A stretch of DNA of 64,000 nt from Strongylocentrotus purpuratus. Lineage: Eukaryota > Echinodermata > Echinoidea > Camarodonta > Strongylocentrotidae. Both the position numbers and the translations under genes were made by a program. A model generated the notes under the pieces. The model saw only the letters and a program-made list of their open reading frames with translations, had not been told where the DNA came from and made no database searches. How positions within the stretch are numbered: the stretch's first letter is position 1; every line of letters begins with the position of its first letter. This document shows positions 10,042-20,288 of the stretch, piece after piece. The stretch spans positions 1,705,501-1,769,500 of the forward strand of contig NW_022145597.1 in the NCBI RefSeq assembly GCF_000002235.5, read 5' to 3'.

Positions 10042-10973
10042 TACACTGTCGCTCATAAAGGTGGAATATTTTAGTTTTACCCCAATTTATGGAATTATTT
10101 TTAAAATTATTTAAAAATAATAGATCTAGATAATAGTATACATTCTCAGATTTTATTGAATACTAATTTGCCAATGTGTGTTTTGCGGGACTGCTAAAGC
10201 ATGTGTATGCTACTATGCTTATTTACTAGGTGACCTACGCCCTTAAGTCATAATTGACAGTAATGAGGATTAATGCCCCACTAAAGGGCACTAATATAGG
10301 ATATCGACACGGTTTTGATCCTGGGGCCTCACAGTTACGAGGCTATTGTTTTGTCACTGAACCATGACTGTACGCAGCGGGGGCTAGGGTAGGGGGCAGT
10401 TTCCAGAAATTAAAAAAAAAACAGAAAATGCAATAAATTTTCAATAATTTATTGCATTTTACCCCGGTCCTCAACATAAAAAATCCTCTGGATGGCCATG
10501 CATTATGGCTCAAGGCATGGGCACACAGAAGATTTGTTTATGTAGGGAACCGGGGTAAAATGCAATAAATTATTGAAAATTTATTGCATTTTCTGTTTTT
10601 TATTTTATTTATGGAAACTGCCCCCTACCCTAGCCCCCGCTGCGTACAGTCATGGTTCAGTGACAAAGCAATGGCCTCGTAACTGTGAGGCCCCAGGATT
10701 AAAACCGTGTTGATGTGCTTTATTAGTGCCCTTTTGTGGGGCATTAATCCTCATAACGGTCATTTATGACTTAAGGGCATAGGTCCCCTAGATGATAAGC
10801 ATAGTAGCATACACATGCTTTAGCAGTCACGCAAAACACACATTGGCAAATTATTATTCAATAAAATCTGAGAATGTATACTATTATCTAGATCTACTAT
10901 TTTAAAATTATTTTTTAAATAATTCCATAAATTGGGATTAAAATTTTTTTCCACCTTTATGAGCGACAGTGTA
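10042..10973. mobile_element. 932-bp foldback element with ~427-bp inverted arms
   Basis: The left arm 10042-10468 and right arm 10549-10973 are near-identical reverse complements (a few substitutions and small indels) around an ~80-nt spacer that is itself partly complementary. There is no coding capacity. The structure fits a foldback/long-TIR MITE or an inverted duplication. The mismatches argue against a simple assembly hairpin artefact. Confidence 0.8.
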
Positions 10974-11707
10974 TTATGACCGTGTTCTTCTATCTTTGTC
11001 GTGTAAAGCATTGTCTTGTCTTGGCATCCCCCTTTTGCTTTCCCCTATTTTGTAGTTCCTTTTGTAGTTACAGTTTAGTTAATTTAATTACTCATTATTC
11101 CTAAGTTTCATTTGAGGTGTACAAACTTGTACAAGCATTGCTTTTTAGTGGACCCCTCTGTTTCCAACATGTATTTCTTAAATTTGTTTTAAAAGCTTAT
11201 AATTGATTTGTAATGTTTTGTTGGAAACATGAATAAATTTTAAATTTTAAATTGAAAATTTGAAATTTGAAGAAGAAAAGAAAAGTGGAAAAAGAAGGAA
11301 ATATCAGTGGCCATTTTTCTAGCCAAAAAGATTTGTTAATTACTTATTTCATTTTCATTCTTTTATGCATAGCCTTCCTTATCCCGCTTTATAATTAGTA
11401 AACTCTGAAAACAAAATAGTGTATGTATTACCATGTGTTATTTGTTTGCATGATTGATTAAGAGGCATTTCCTAGATGTAACAACTTAGCCGGGATTTCA
11501 TCATAACCATCACCACCATCATCCTCCTCCTCCTCCTCATCACCATTGTCATCACCATCATCGTCATCACACCTGGACACCTAACAGAGGTCACATATGC
11601 AATGTTATTGTCAATAGTTTCAGTCATACCATCAATAGAGAGAAAAAACGCAATCAATGGAGCATTTAACTAAATTGACGATGGACTTTATTTTTTAACA
11701 AACGTGA
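10974..11707. other. No gene; AT-rich, trinucleotide tract
   Basis: It includes AATTT-rich DNA around 11235-11285 and an ATC/CTC-type trinucleotide tract at about 11499-11570. No exon or protein homology was recognised. Confidence 0.5.
11499..11570. repeat. Trinucleotide microsatellite (ATC/CTC type)
   Basis: Interrupted CAT/CAC/CTC triplets. The short His/Met/Arg-rich frames across it follow from the repeat. Confidence 0.8.
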
Positions 11708-12365
11708 TACAGTGCGTTCATCTATACCATGTTAAAAAAGTTCGTTCCGCCCCTATCTGCCAACTCAACTGCTTATATGACTACTTTAGTAATAGCGCAG
11801 TCTGTTACCAACCAAATGTACATGTACTTGATGTATACAAATGCATCCAGCCTGCAGAAATTGACCCCACCTTTTGCTGGGCTGAAATACGAGGTCAAAC
11901 ATTGAAAAGGAGGAATTTAAAGGTCTGTAAACCTCAGACATTTAAAGATGGCGCCCAATAAGACCAACAGTAGCTTGGAGAAGGAAAGAGAACTGGCCAG
12001 AAAATTTGACAGAAATGAACCCATAGAGAAACTATGGTCTATTATGAAAGAAAAAATATTGAAACTCAATACTGCAAAACAATAACTCAACTTAAAGAGG
12101 GGATCCGGCGAGCATAGAAAAGCATAGACATGAATAAGGACCTCCTTGCGTCATTAGTGGACGATAACTGGACCAAGCGTATTCCACAGGTGATCGACCA
12201 CCAAGGAGCGACACATTTTTAATAAATTGGGAAATGACATCTCTAATAATGCTTAGAAATGAAAAAAATTAACAAAATAACCTGAAATGCATGGTGCAAA
12301 TTGAGTTTTAAACACAATGAAATGCTTTTCTGTAGGGGGGCGGAACAAACTTATTGAACACCGTA
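11708..12365 (+). mobile_element. Internally deleted Tc1/mariner element
   Basis: The left end TACAGTGCGTTCA and right end TGAACACCGTA are imperfect inverted repeats that also share GTTCGTTCCGCCCC/GGGGCGGAACAAAC internally. They begin and end with TA, the usual target dinucleotide. Inside is transposase-like coding sequence missing most of the protein. At 658 bp it is about half of an autonomous element. Confidence 0.7.
11948..12225 (+). pseudogene. Tc1/mariner transposase remnant (N-terminus fused to C-terminus)
   Basis: The frame opens at ATG 11948 and runs 45 codons to TAA at 12083-12085. After about 22 N-terminal residues it jumps to EPIEKLWSIMKEKI, which resembles the family motif NPIENLW(S/..)xxK just after the third catalytic acidic residue. 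Beyond the stop, 12090-12225 encodes in pieces LKRGIR and LLASLVDDNWTKRIPQVI, matching the usual C-terminal L..LV.SMP.R...VI pattern. The helix-turn-helix and most of the DDE/D core are missing, so it cannot be active. It could have been mobilised in trans if an intact relative exists. Confidence 0.65.
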
Positions 12366-12832
12366 TTCATAAAAACTCAAACTTACATCTCGCTATGACT
12401 ACATGTAGATCTAGGAGTACCCTTACTACAAATATCAACCAATCAAATGCAGACGATTAATATAAATGTCATATAAAGACGTAGGCCCAATTAATAATGT
12501 TGCAACATGAATTTGTTTGACAAAAACTGAATATTCTACCTTTGATTCTTCATAAATCCCTCTTTTTAACAAATATAATTTCTCATACATATTAAATCTC
12601 AACAATGTTGTTTATTTAAAAAAAAAAATGTTGTTCATACAAAATAATAACTGAATAATTATATATTTCTAATTTGACATAAGATTACTAAATATTAAAG
12701 TAACATTACTTAAACATAAATGAAACAAATGATTTAAAAAAATTATAGCCATGTTCGTCTCTCGACATACGATATCCATAGCTACACTCGATATCCATAG
12801 CTACATTCGATAGTGGTGAGCAATAGCCACAA
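12366..12832. other. No gene identified
   Basis: Very AT-rich, including A-runs near 12617. Short frames only. Confidence 0.5.
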
Positions 12833-13100
12833 TTAATAGAATGCGGAGTCGCCGAAGCGCTGGAACCACATGAATTCCTTCAAGTAATTGGAAATAATAT
12901 TCGGGTTTGTCGATCCTTGGGAAGCATGGAATTTGGCCTTGGCCCTGGCCCACATGGCCTCCACCCTATAGGTGCAGACCCCCGTCACTGGGCCGACGAA
13001 GTGAAGCGTATGGTTCACGGTTCCGTGAACGTACGCCATGCCTGGCCTATTCCGAAGTTGGCCGTATTTTAACTCTGAATTCTGCCGAACTCCAGAGAGC
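12833..13100 (-). pseudogene. Merlin-type (ISXO2-like) transposase, C-terminal remnant
   Basis: The minus frame contains MAYVHGTVNHTLHFVGPVTG, CTYRVEAMWARAKAKF and ISNYLKEFMWFQRFG. This follows the layout of the ISXO2/IS1016-type DDE domain found in eukaryotic Merlin transposons: VNHS..FVDP.TG.HTQ.IE..W...K, then Y..EFMWR.R near the C-terminus. The frame can be read upstream to about 13100 (KYGQLRNRPG) and then loses recognisable similarity. The N-terminal zinc-binding region and earlier catalytic residues are absent. It is a decayed fragment. Confidence 0.7.
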
Positions 13101-13561
13101 TCCGAGATTTAGGAGAGAGGATTTATTTGAGTATGGCAGTGGTTTTTGGATGATAGGTGTTTTAAATTTATATTGGGGAGAGGTTAAATTTATTAGATTA
13201 CAAAAGTAACATCTATAAAGTGTCAAGCTGGCCGAATACCCTCTCTGTGACTAAAAAGCACCTTTTCTTAAAGGGATCCGGTAACCTTGTCTCAGATTCT
13301 GCAAACAAAATTCTGGATTTGGCTAATGCTGCAACGATAATTATAAACCTTCAGGTCAGTCAGGAACCCCATGAATCCGATCGCCTCACCGATTATCAAG
13401 ATATTTATGATTGGAATTACAAATTTTGAAAACCGTTTGCCAAACGGTTTTCATAACACTACAGTCTATTGGGGAAATGAGTATGGTAACACCGGTCACT
13501 CAATTTGTTTACTTTTTTGAGGCACTTCTTGATCATTTTGAAGCGCGATTTTGTTTAGGGC

Positions 13562-13567
13562 TTTAAT
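13562..13567 (-). promoter_or_regulatory. Candidate poly(A) signal ATTAAA
   Basis: ATTAAA on the minus strand, about 60 nt beyond the stop codon of the terminal exon that ends at 13628. This is a common variant of AATAAA at a suitable distance. Confidence 0.3.
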
Positions 13568-13627
13568 ATTACACCATATCACAGACACTGATAACACGTA
13601 GGGACTTGCATCTCAGATTTAACATTG

Positions 13628-13918
13628 TTAAACGATGCCTTTAATCTTTGCTAAAAAAGGAATTTGTTTTTCTTCATTTTGTAAAATTACATTGCGAACC
13701 CTGTCCCTTAATTGGAGGGTCGTGCAGCCTTTAAGGACTTTTGCCACATCTGGGTTCTCTTTCATAGCATCCTTGACTTGTGTGATGAGAGGACACACCC
13801 CCTCCCTTATGAAGCCGTCAAAAAGGGTTAGAACAGCATCCTTTTCTTCAGCTGTGAACTTCACCCGCCGTTGTTTGACTTGATGGGGGTGCTTTTGGTG
13901 GCTGGACTCACTGGAGAA
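13628..13918 (-). CDS. Terminal exon, Myb/SANT-like region
   Basis: The exon opens after a pyrimidine-rich tract and ATAGAG, giving phase 0 from TTC at 13918, and encodes 96 residues to the TAA at 13628. After about 14 polar residues (SSESSHQKHPHQ) comes a basic KQRR and then VKFTAEEKDAVLTLF, GFIREG, CTTLQLRDRVRNVI. The spacing of acidic-aromatic start, Ala-Val-Leu helix and a final D-[RK]-V-R-N-x-I resembles Myb/SANT-like trihelix domains seen in many invertebrate nuclear and transposon-related proteins, but the assignment is by eye. An alternative acceptor two bases earlier gives an 18-residue tail and stop. A candidate ATTAAA lies 3'. It is probably the last exon of the multi-exon minus-strand gene. 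Confidence 0.5.
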   Translation of the reverse strand, partial: FSSESSHQKHPHQVKQRRVKFTAEEKDAVLTLFDGFIREGVCPLITQVKDAMKENPDVAKVLKGCTTLQLRDRVRNVILQNEEKQIPFLAKIKGIV

Positions 13919-14625
13919 CTCTATGGTATGGAAGGAAAAAATGAAGCATTTTAATAGCCTGGTTGCTTACGGTACATATTTTTTCTTTCCTTTATTAAAA
14001 AGTGAATTTGCCCAGGAATGATATGACTGGATATTTCACGTATATATTTGAAATAAATTTTGTTAAAGGTGTTCATATTTAACAATCATACCCCCCCCCC
14101 CCCTCCCCTGCATTTCCTCGCATATCTTCCATGAATGGAACTTTTTTATCATGTTTATAATTACCCGTGAAAGAAAGCAGTTTTACTTTAAGAAGGACTG
14201 CAATTCTCCCTACCGCAAATATGATGTTCAACAGTAGAGGGCAATATTTCCCACACACTGCGTAGGCAAAGCCATTTTTAGTTCCCATTCCAATGTAATG
14301 GGTCAAGTCTTAAAAAGTCACATACAAAATTAAAATTTTCAAACAAGAAAATGCAATCACCAATTTCTACGTACATAGATAAAATGATATCATCATTAGA
14401 GTTTATGAAACCTGAACAATTCTTTTGTCAAATGATGATTTTTTTTTTTTTTTTTTACATGGGTGTACATTTTCTATGGAAGCCGGAAGAAACGTCAAAT
14501 CTTCCCTCCTTTTGTATCTGAACAAGTGCTAACCTGCACAGTGTCCAGGATATGTCTCCCTCTTCAGTTGCACCTCATATTTGCAGTCGGGTTTATTGTC
14601 CTTTTAATATCTTTATTTTTCTTAC

Positions 14626-14769
14626 CAGAGATTCTGAACCACAAGCAAAAGAATCGTATGTCGGGTGGCTGACTGTATCTTCTGAAACGTGCGGGACGGG
14701 GACAGCGCCAGGTCTAGGGATCGTCAAAGGGGAGGCTGGTGGATTTATGTCCTCCATGACAGGTGCACT
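14626..14769 (-). CDS. Duplicated exon A (48 codons, phase 0-0)
   Basis: It is bounded by TTTGCAG at its start and GTAAGAAA at its end, both good splice sites. It encodes 48 residues beginning SAPVMEDINPPASPLTIPRP and ending FACGSESL, with no stop. The length is an exact multiple of three and both junctions are phase 0, so it can be duplicated or skipped without a frameshift. It is closely related to exon B (16252-16413); the shared first part reads [SK]PVMEDINP.ASPLTI. The composition (Pro, Ser, Thr, acidic) suggests a disordered linker. The flanking intron DNA is also duplicated between units. Confidence 0.6.
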
Positions 14770-14908
14770 CTGCAAACGAAAAAAAAGGAGAAAGAGGTAT
14801 TAGAATTAGATGCTTTTCTCGATATCCAAAGGAATCACATGAATTCACTACAGATTGTTTTAGGAGAAAAAGGTCATGTGATGATAATAATAAAAATATT
14901 CCGCTTGA

Positions 14909-15985
14909 TTAACCCTTACTTTACTGGGCTATTTTGAGCACCTCACTGATTGGGTAGGGGGGGGGGGGGGGCTGGGAGCCGCCCTCCGCCCCCCCCCCCC
15001 ACCCCCATGCAAATTTTATGCATTTTATAAAAAAAAAAACTCTATATATTTGTATGTAGACTTGTGAAGAATATTGAAAATTTATTGAATAAATGTTTCC
15101 TTCATCTCAATTTCATGAGTTTTCAATATTTTTATGATATTTGAAAATGCATAGGTTTGCATAATTTGCATAAATTATGAATACGCATTCATGAACATGA
15201 AATTTGGAAATATAAAGGGAACTAGAATCAATACAAACATTGTCAGACTTCACATTTTGAATGTTAAAACTCATTATTCATATGAAACTTCTTTCCTAAC
15301 AATTTCATGTATTTATTTTCTAATCTATTTCATTGTTGTTGTTTTTTTGAAATATCTATTGTTTTATTTCTAATGTATTCTTTTGTTCTGGAATACATCA
15401 AGGGGGTGGGGGCTGACCCTTGGGAGGAGAGTCAATCAGACTCTCGGTTTACAATACACCTCTTTGTTAATTATTTACTTTTTATTCATTATTGTTAATT
15501 TGCATTTTGTACATTATAATAGTTCATGTTTTCTTTGTTTATTGTTAGTTGTTGATTTGATTCGATTTTTTTGCATATTTGTATGTTTTGTTATCTTTTG
15601 TTACTGGATTTTGTTTTCTGATATAATTTGTATATTTTTATTCAGTCACGTAATTTCTAAAAATCAACCGATATGCTGAGAGAGTGACCGTGTTTAAATA
15701 AATAAATTAAATGAAAAAAATATCACATTTCTGTTTGTACATGAATATAATTATATGCAATTATAGCACTTCTTGATGAAATGCGCATACTAATTGTTAT
15801 GTAACACCTTACAGGTATATCCGATTTCGACGAAAATGGTATCAAAATGTGCGTAAGACTTGAGGAAAAAAAGTCATAAAACGACAATTCAAAATTCCAA
15901 GCGGTTGCGGTGCAATCTCCGAGGGGGGGGGGGGTTCCCAGGCCCCCCCCCCCCCAGTACAGTAAGGGTTGAAGAGCCAAATACA
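14909..15985. repeat. Pair of related poly-G/poly-C repeat fragments in opposite orientation
   Basis: AACCCTTACTTTACTGGGC at 14909 followed by G-runs and GGGAGCC is echoed in reverse orientation at about 15895-15975 (GGTTCCCAGG, C-run, CAGTACAGTAAGGGTT). Only these two end blocks are homologous; the DNA between is unrelated. Probably two copies of a short dispersed element. Confidence 0.45.
15011..15720. other. Intronic/intergenic AT-rich DNA, possible LINE 3' tail
   Basis: AT-rich sequence with no supported exon. It ends in TAAATAAATAAATTAAATG near 15695-15713, like the simple-repeat tail of a non-LTR element on the plus strand. The short hydrophobic frames inside are composition artefacts. 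Confidence 0.35.
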
Positions 15986-16251
15986 ATGATACAGCGATGT
16001 GTCTAAGCGCGTTACAGATATATCATTACCCCGGTCATCGGATTCAGGCTTACCCGCACACAATGTATGCACATTCTCCACTCCCTGGGGAGCATTTTTG
16101 CCATTTGCCATTTTACAAGCACAAATTTGGTCATCCAACCATATTAAAGCTTAAAGTTCCCATCCTACGATAATATCACATCTAGAACGGTTTGAGAAAC
16201 AAGCACCGGATTTTCGGGAGTGCAATACATAACATGCAAACACGCACTCAC

Positions 16252-16413
16252 ATTAAAAGAGGTAATTGCAGTCTTGCGGCGTTTCAAGAGGTAAATGCCA
16301 GTCGTACGGGTTAAGGTACCCATGTCAGGGCCTGCTGGATCCTCTGAGCTGCCAGGATTCACTATCGTCAAAGGGGAAGCTTGGGGATTTATGTCCTCCA
16401 TGACAGGCTTGCT
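16252..16413 (-). CDS. Duplicated exon B (54 codons, phase 0-0)
   Basis: The acceptor TTTGCAG precedes AGC at 16413, and the donor GTGAGT follows AAT at 16252. It encodes 54 residues with no stop, starting SKPVMEDINPQASPLTIVNP, then GSSEDPAGPDMG and a basic tail TTGIYLLKRRKTAITSFN. An earlier donor (GGTACC, near 16318) would give a shorter exon. It is a phase 0-0 paralogue of exon A; the basic segment is not in A. It lies 5' of exon A in the gene's direction, 1.5 kb away. Confidence 0.6.
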
Positions 16414-16654
16414 CTGCAAACCAAAGGGAGAAAGAGGTTTTTAGAAGCGGTTGCTTTTCTCAATATCCCGAAGGAATCTCATAAATTCACTACAGATTGT
16501 CATAGGAGAAGAAAAGAGGGGAGGTAAAGGCAATGGCAATATACAATATGCAGACATTTCAAGAGACATGCACAGTATTTTTTTCTTCATCTATCTATAG
16601 CGTGCAAATAAAATGATTTTTAGCACACATGCTTCAATAGGGAATTGCTGTTAC

Positions 16655-16804
16655 CCTTTTAAACCTAGAGCTGGGTCTCGTCTTGGGTCATTTCTGTGAG
16701 ATCCTTGTGTTGGGGTCGGGGGCAGGAGGATCTTCGGAGCTGCCGGAATTGGGAGTCGTCAGATGTGAGGCTGAGGGATAGATTTCCTCTGTGACCGTTG
16801 CCAG
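16655..16804 (-). pseudogene. Duplicated exon C (50 codons) with one in-frame TGA
   Basis: The acceptor TTTGTAG and donor GTAACAG frame 150 nt in phase 0. It reads LATVTEEIYPSASHLTTPNS then GSSEDPPAPDPNTRISQK, then TGA (16690-16688), then PKTRPSSRFKR. The paralogue at 20289-20425 has TCG where this copy has TGA. The exon may be skipped, polymorphic or dead. Its start is analogous to exons A and B (.A.V.E.I.P.AS.LT). Confidence 0.5.
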
Positions 16805-17006
16805 CTACAAACCAAAGGGAGAAAGAGGTATTTAGATTTGGATGCTTTTCTGAATATCCAATAATACATGAATTCACTACAGAAGGAAAGAGAGGGGAGT
16901 AATGGAACGGCAATATAACAGATGCAGAACAAATCAAAAGATATGAACAGTATTATGGATCTTTGTCTTTAGCATGTAAACACATTTAATAGGGAATTGT
17001 CTTTAC

Positions 17007-17122
17007 CACTTCAGAAGGTCGACGGTCTCTGGGGCGGCCTTGCGGACAGGGGTGGTGTCCTCGGAGTGAGGACTCGTCAGAGGGGAGGCTGTGTTGTCCA
17101 TGTTTGCCAAGACATTTGCGGT
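17007..17122 (-). CDS. Duplicated exon D (38 codons plus 2 nt)
   Basis: Acceptor ATTTGTAG, donor GTAAAG. It encodes TANVLANMDNTASPLTSPHS then EDTTPVRKAAPETVDLLK with no stop. The 116-nt length leaves two extra bases, so it does not join exon C in phase as drawn. Either another donor is used or a one-base indel has broken it. It is related to the decayed unit near 20800-21010 (SEDTVPVRKAAPEIL). Part of the tandem exon array. Confidence 0.45.
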
Positions 17123-17599
17123 CTACAAATGAAACAAGGGAAACGCTCTCGGCGGTCTCGCCTGCATTACGCAATTCGATATGATGAAAAATTGAGGTTG
17201 GAACATTATTCATAGGCAGAGTGGCCCATTAGCAGGCCCCAAAAATGAAATCCTCTAAACATAATGACATTTTCAAGTGAATATTGACTAAGAAACATCA
17301 GAAGAATTATTTACTATTAAATGTACCGCGATCGATAACTTGAATGAAATATGAACAAATTAATACATTAATTCTCATATTAACTTGTGAAAACACAATC
17401 CCTGTGACCTGGAATTTGTGTCATATGATTTGTGATAATTGAAAATCCTTGGGTACAAGTTTCATGGAATTTGAAAAATCAATTTTGAAAATATGCTAAA
17501 AAATTCAAAATCTTGATGTTGATGCCACAACAAAGTCTAAGTTTGTTGACCTAAAATGACCTTTGACCCTAACTTAGTGACGTGAAATACTACTCACAT

Positions 17600-18022
17600 G
17601 ATTTGATTTGATTTGATTTGATTTATTGGTTCCTGCATCTTTTTTCTTTTTTTCATCATACATTTTTATGAACATAATATGGCTTGATACAATATTTCAA
17701 GTGTATATAATTTTATACAGATAATAAACGATATTAAAAAAATATATTGAATTTAAACATATACATTGAATGCATAATTAACATACATTAGATGCAGGAG
17801 GGCTACAGAAATAAGCAAAGTAGCTTGACGTGCCGGCAGCCCTCAACTTAGATACAACAATACAAAATAAAAATAAAAAAGAGTGACTTGCAGAAAAGAA
17901 AAGGAAAGGGGAGAGAAGAAGGAGGAGGAGGAGCGTTGGTAATAATACAATAAATCTCATACATCTTCTGATTGAATGCAGGTTCATTCATATATGGAGA
18001 AACGATGCTAGGTCATGGACGA
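17600..18022 (-). mobile_element. Non-LTR element 3' fragment with (AAATC)n tail
   Basis: On the minus strand it ends in (AAATC)6 (17600-17629 as GATTT units on plus). The flanks CACATGATT and ATGATTGG..GATACTTG match adjacent parts of the uninterrupted tandem repeat, so the piece between is an insertion of about 420 bp. No protein-coding part remains. Confidence 0.5.
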
Positions 18023-18134
18023 TTACACATGGATGATTGGAGATACTTGATAACCCTATAGTCCAAGTTTCATTGACTAAGAACTTAAACTTTCAAAATT
18101 ATATCAAAAATTCAAAAACTTAACCTTAGGTTAA

Positions 18135-18703
18135 AGGGATAGTTGAGTTCTGTTTTCAGACCGCAAATGCCTTCAAAGTGCATGGTTATTGCTCTTATTC
18201 TTATCTATGACATTTATAGTGCCCTTTTAGAACCTATAATTGCTATGAAGGTAATTTTAGACCCCAAAATGTGTGAAATTTAGCCAATACGATCATACCA
18301 ATTCAGCTCCACTTTAAACAAAAACACGGTGACCGTTAATTAAATATTTAATTAGAAATAACAATACATGAGCCGGCTGATTGTAGATAATATAAGCAAC
18401 ACGAAAATGCCAACCAAAAAGCCAAGATCGGCATTGGCTGAAATACGACGTAAAAGGCGTTATTTCGTTTTTTTTAACGGTTTTCAACGGTTTTTTCAAA
18501 TTTGTCAAAATATTTAATATTTGTGGTGGTACACAAGTATTAGAAATCGTTATATTTCAGCCGTCTCTGAACCGATTTTGATAAAACAAAGATAATTTTG
18601 TCATTTAAGTATTATGTTCTTTCAAATTTGACACCCAGTTTTTCATTATCTCAAACAAAATTATTTTGTGTAGCGCCCTCTGCAACAAAACTCAACTATC
18701 CCT
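18135..18703. mobile_element. 569-bp MITE with TTAA target duplication
   Basis: The terminal inverted repeats are AGGGATAGTTGAGTT and its exact complement AACTCAACTATCCCT. TTAA flanks both sides (18131-18134, 18704-18707), as for piggyBac-type insertions. The adjacent paralogous unit at 18888-18905 carries the undisrupted ACTTAACCTGAGGTTAAG site. It has no transposase, so it is non-autonomous. Confidence 0.75.
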
Positions 18704-18960
18704 TTAAGTTTTCGATGATGATGCCACAACACAGTCCAAGTCTGTTGACCTGAAATGACCTTTGACCTTGACTTGGTGACCTGAAATTCTACCCACATGA
18801 TTGGGAATACTTGATAACCCTATAGTCCAAGTTTCATTGACTAAGAATTTATACTTTCAAAATTATATCAAAAATTCAAAAACTTAACCTGAGGTTAAGT
18901 TTTTGATGTTGCCGCCGCCGCCGTCGCCGTCACCGGAAAAGCGGCGCCTATCTCTCGCTT

Positions 18961-19424
18961 TTGTGCTACGCTGGCGAAACAAAAATTTGAAGAGCCAGGT
19001 TATTCCTTATGTTATCTCTTGTTATTATAATTTGTTATGTATTTTATTGTTTGTTTAACTTATATATTTTATTGTATTTGTTGTTTTACTTAATTTCTAA
19101 CTACAATTCAACTAGTTTGACCCCAAAACAAACACCTAAACTTTAAACAAGACCAAATAACCAATGTTTTTATCTCTTTTTAGGGAGAAAAAAGAAGATA
19201 TTTCCATATGTTTTGTACATAAATCACAAAAATGAGCGAATTTCGGGCTGACATTCGAGGACAAAAGGTCACGTGACTTTGCAACTATACGTCCCAATTT
19301 CCCAACAAATGTTTTTAAAAGATGCGTAAGCTTCAAAAGAAAAAAGTCATGAAATGAAAACTTTGTATCTGCCGCGGATCCGGAGTAGTCGTTTAATTAC
19401 TAACGGCCCCCGATTAAAATAGGG
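18961..19424. other. No gene identified
   Basis: AT-rich sequence between the TGACCT repeat and the R1 repeat. Short frames only. Confidence 0.5.
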
Positions 19425-19721
19425 TTAAAGGTGAAATTCAAAGAAAATTACAAATATAGCAACTAATGTATCACTAGAAACTGGTAAGCTAACAGATGGC
19501 TATCGTAAAGTTTTAGGTCAACTACATATCGGGTGATTTATAAAACAATACAAATACAACCACCTCCATAGCAGCTGGGATATACGAGAGATTCGCCTGA
19601 AAAATAACTGTTTTAATGACGTCACTATATGGACCAATGCTGCCCAAGCAGACGACATCCCATAAAGAATGAACATAATTGCAAAGCTATTATTTGTCAA
19701 ATTATGACCTTAGTGTATATA
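19425..19721 (-). repeat. Dispersed repeat family R1, copy 2
   Basis: Reverse complement of 5249-5548 across its full length with scattered differences. Confidence 0.7.
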
Positions 19722-20195
19722 CATGTAATAATAATAATAATAATAACTAATAATTGGATTTATATAGCGCCTTTTCCAAAGGTTACAAGGCGCTGCTCTC
19801 CTAGACTTTCGACAACTTAAGAGGAGTTGTACAGGTAAGTTTTCAGATGTTTTTTGAAGAAATCTAGTGAAGTACTGTTTCTTAAGAAAGAGGGGAGTGT
19901 GTTCCAGAGACGTGGGGCTAAGGACTGAAAGGATTTGAAACCAGCCTGTTTACGGGATTTGGGAATGACAAAGGTAGGAGCTGATGAAGACCTAAGAGAA
20001 TAGGATGTTCTCTGTTGCTGAAAGAGTGAGGAAATGTATACAGGAAGGGTGGTCGACATAGATTTGAAAGTTTGAACAAGTATCCGGTATTGTATTCTAT
20101 CAGCAACTGGAAGCCAGTGTAGTTCCTGCAACAACGGGGTGGCGTGAGACCATTTTGTTTTTTGATAGATTAGTCGGGCACATTTGTTTTACAGA
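19722..20195 (-). mobile_element. 5'-truncated CR1/L2-like LINE fragment
   Basis: The minus frame 20134-19817 encodes the C-terminal tail of a non-LTR reverse transcriptase: LQELHWLPVADRIQYRILVQ, YSLRSSSAPTFVIPKSRK, and LAPRLWNTLPSFLRNS..FKKHLKTYLY. These are hallmarks of the CR1/L2/Rex post-RT region. A short 3' UTR follows (GCGCTATATAAATCC) and an (ATT)n tail at 19727-19745. The palm and endonuclease are missing. It separates exon unit E from exon D of the duplicated-exon gene. Confidence 0.75.
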
Positions 20196-20288
20196 CGTTG
20201 AAGTCTGCCCAGGTCCTTCTTACTTATCTACTTTAATACTATTCCTTTCTAATTCATAGATGAGTACATGAGCGGTTTCCGCTGTTAC

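Larger units (their letters stand above)
17480..18960. repeat. TGACCT-rich tandem repeat, interrupted by two insertions
   Basis: Related units contain GATGCCACAACA..AGTC, GTTGACCT, TGACCTTTGACC, CACATGATT, GATAACCCTATAGTCCAAG and CAAAAACTTAACC. Pieces lie at about 17440-17600, 18030-18134 and 18708-18905, ending in a GCCGCC-rich terminus (18910-18960). A LINE tail splits the first part and a TTAA MITE splits the second. Confidence 0.7.

Noticed and set aside
11472..11657. Met/Arg-rich minus frame
   Set aside because: It is produced by the trinucleotide microsatellite.
13428..13452. Perfect hairpin GAAAACCGTTTG/CAAACGGTTTTC as a bacterial-type terminator
   Set aside because: The context is eukaryotic; a short palindrome alone has no clear meaning here.
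14013..14306. 75-codon minus frame near exon A
   Set aside because: It lies in the intron between exon A and the terminal exon, contains a Gly run from a C homopolymer, and has no matching splice sites.
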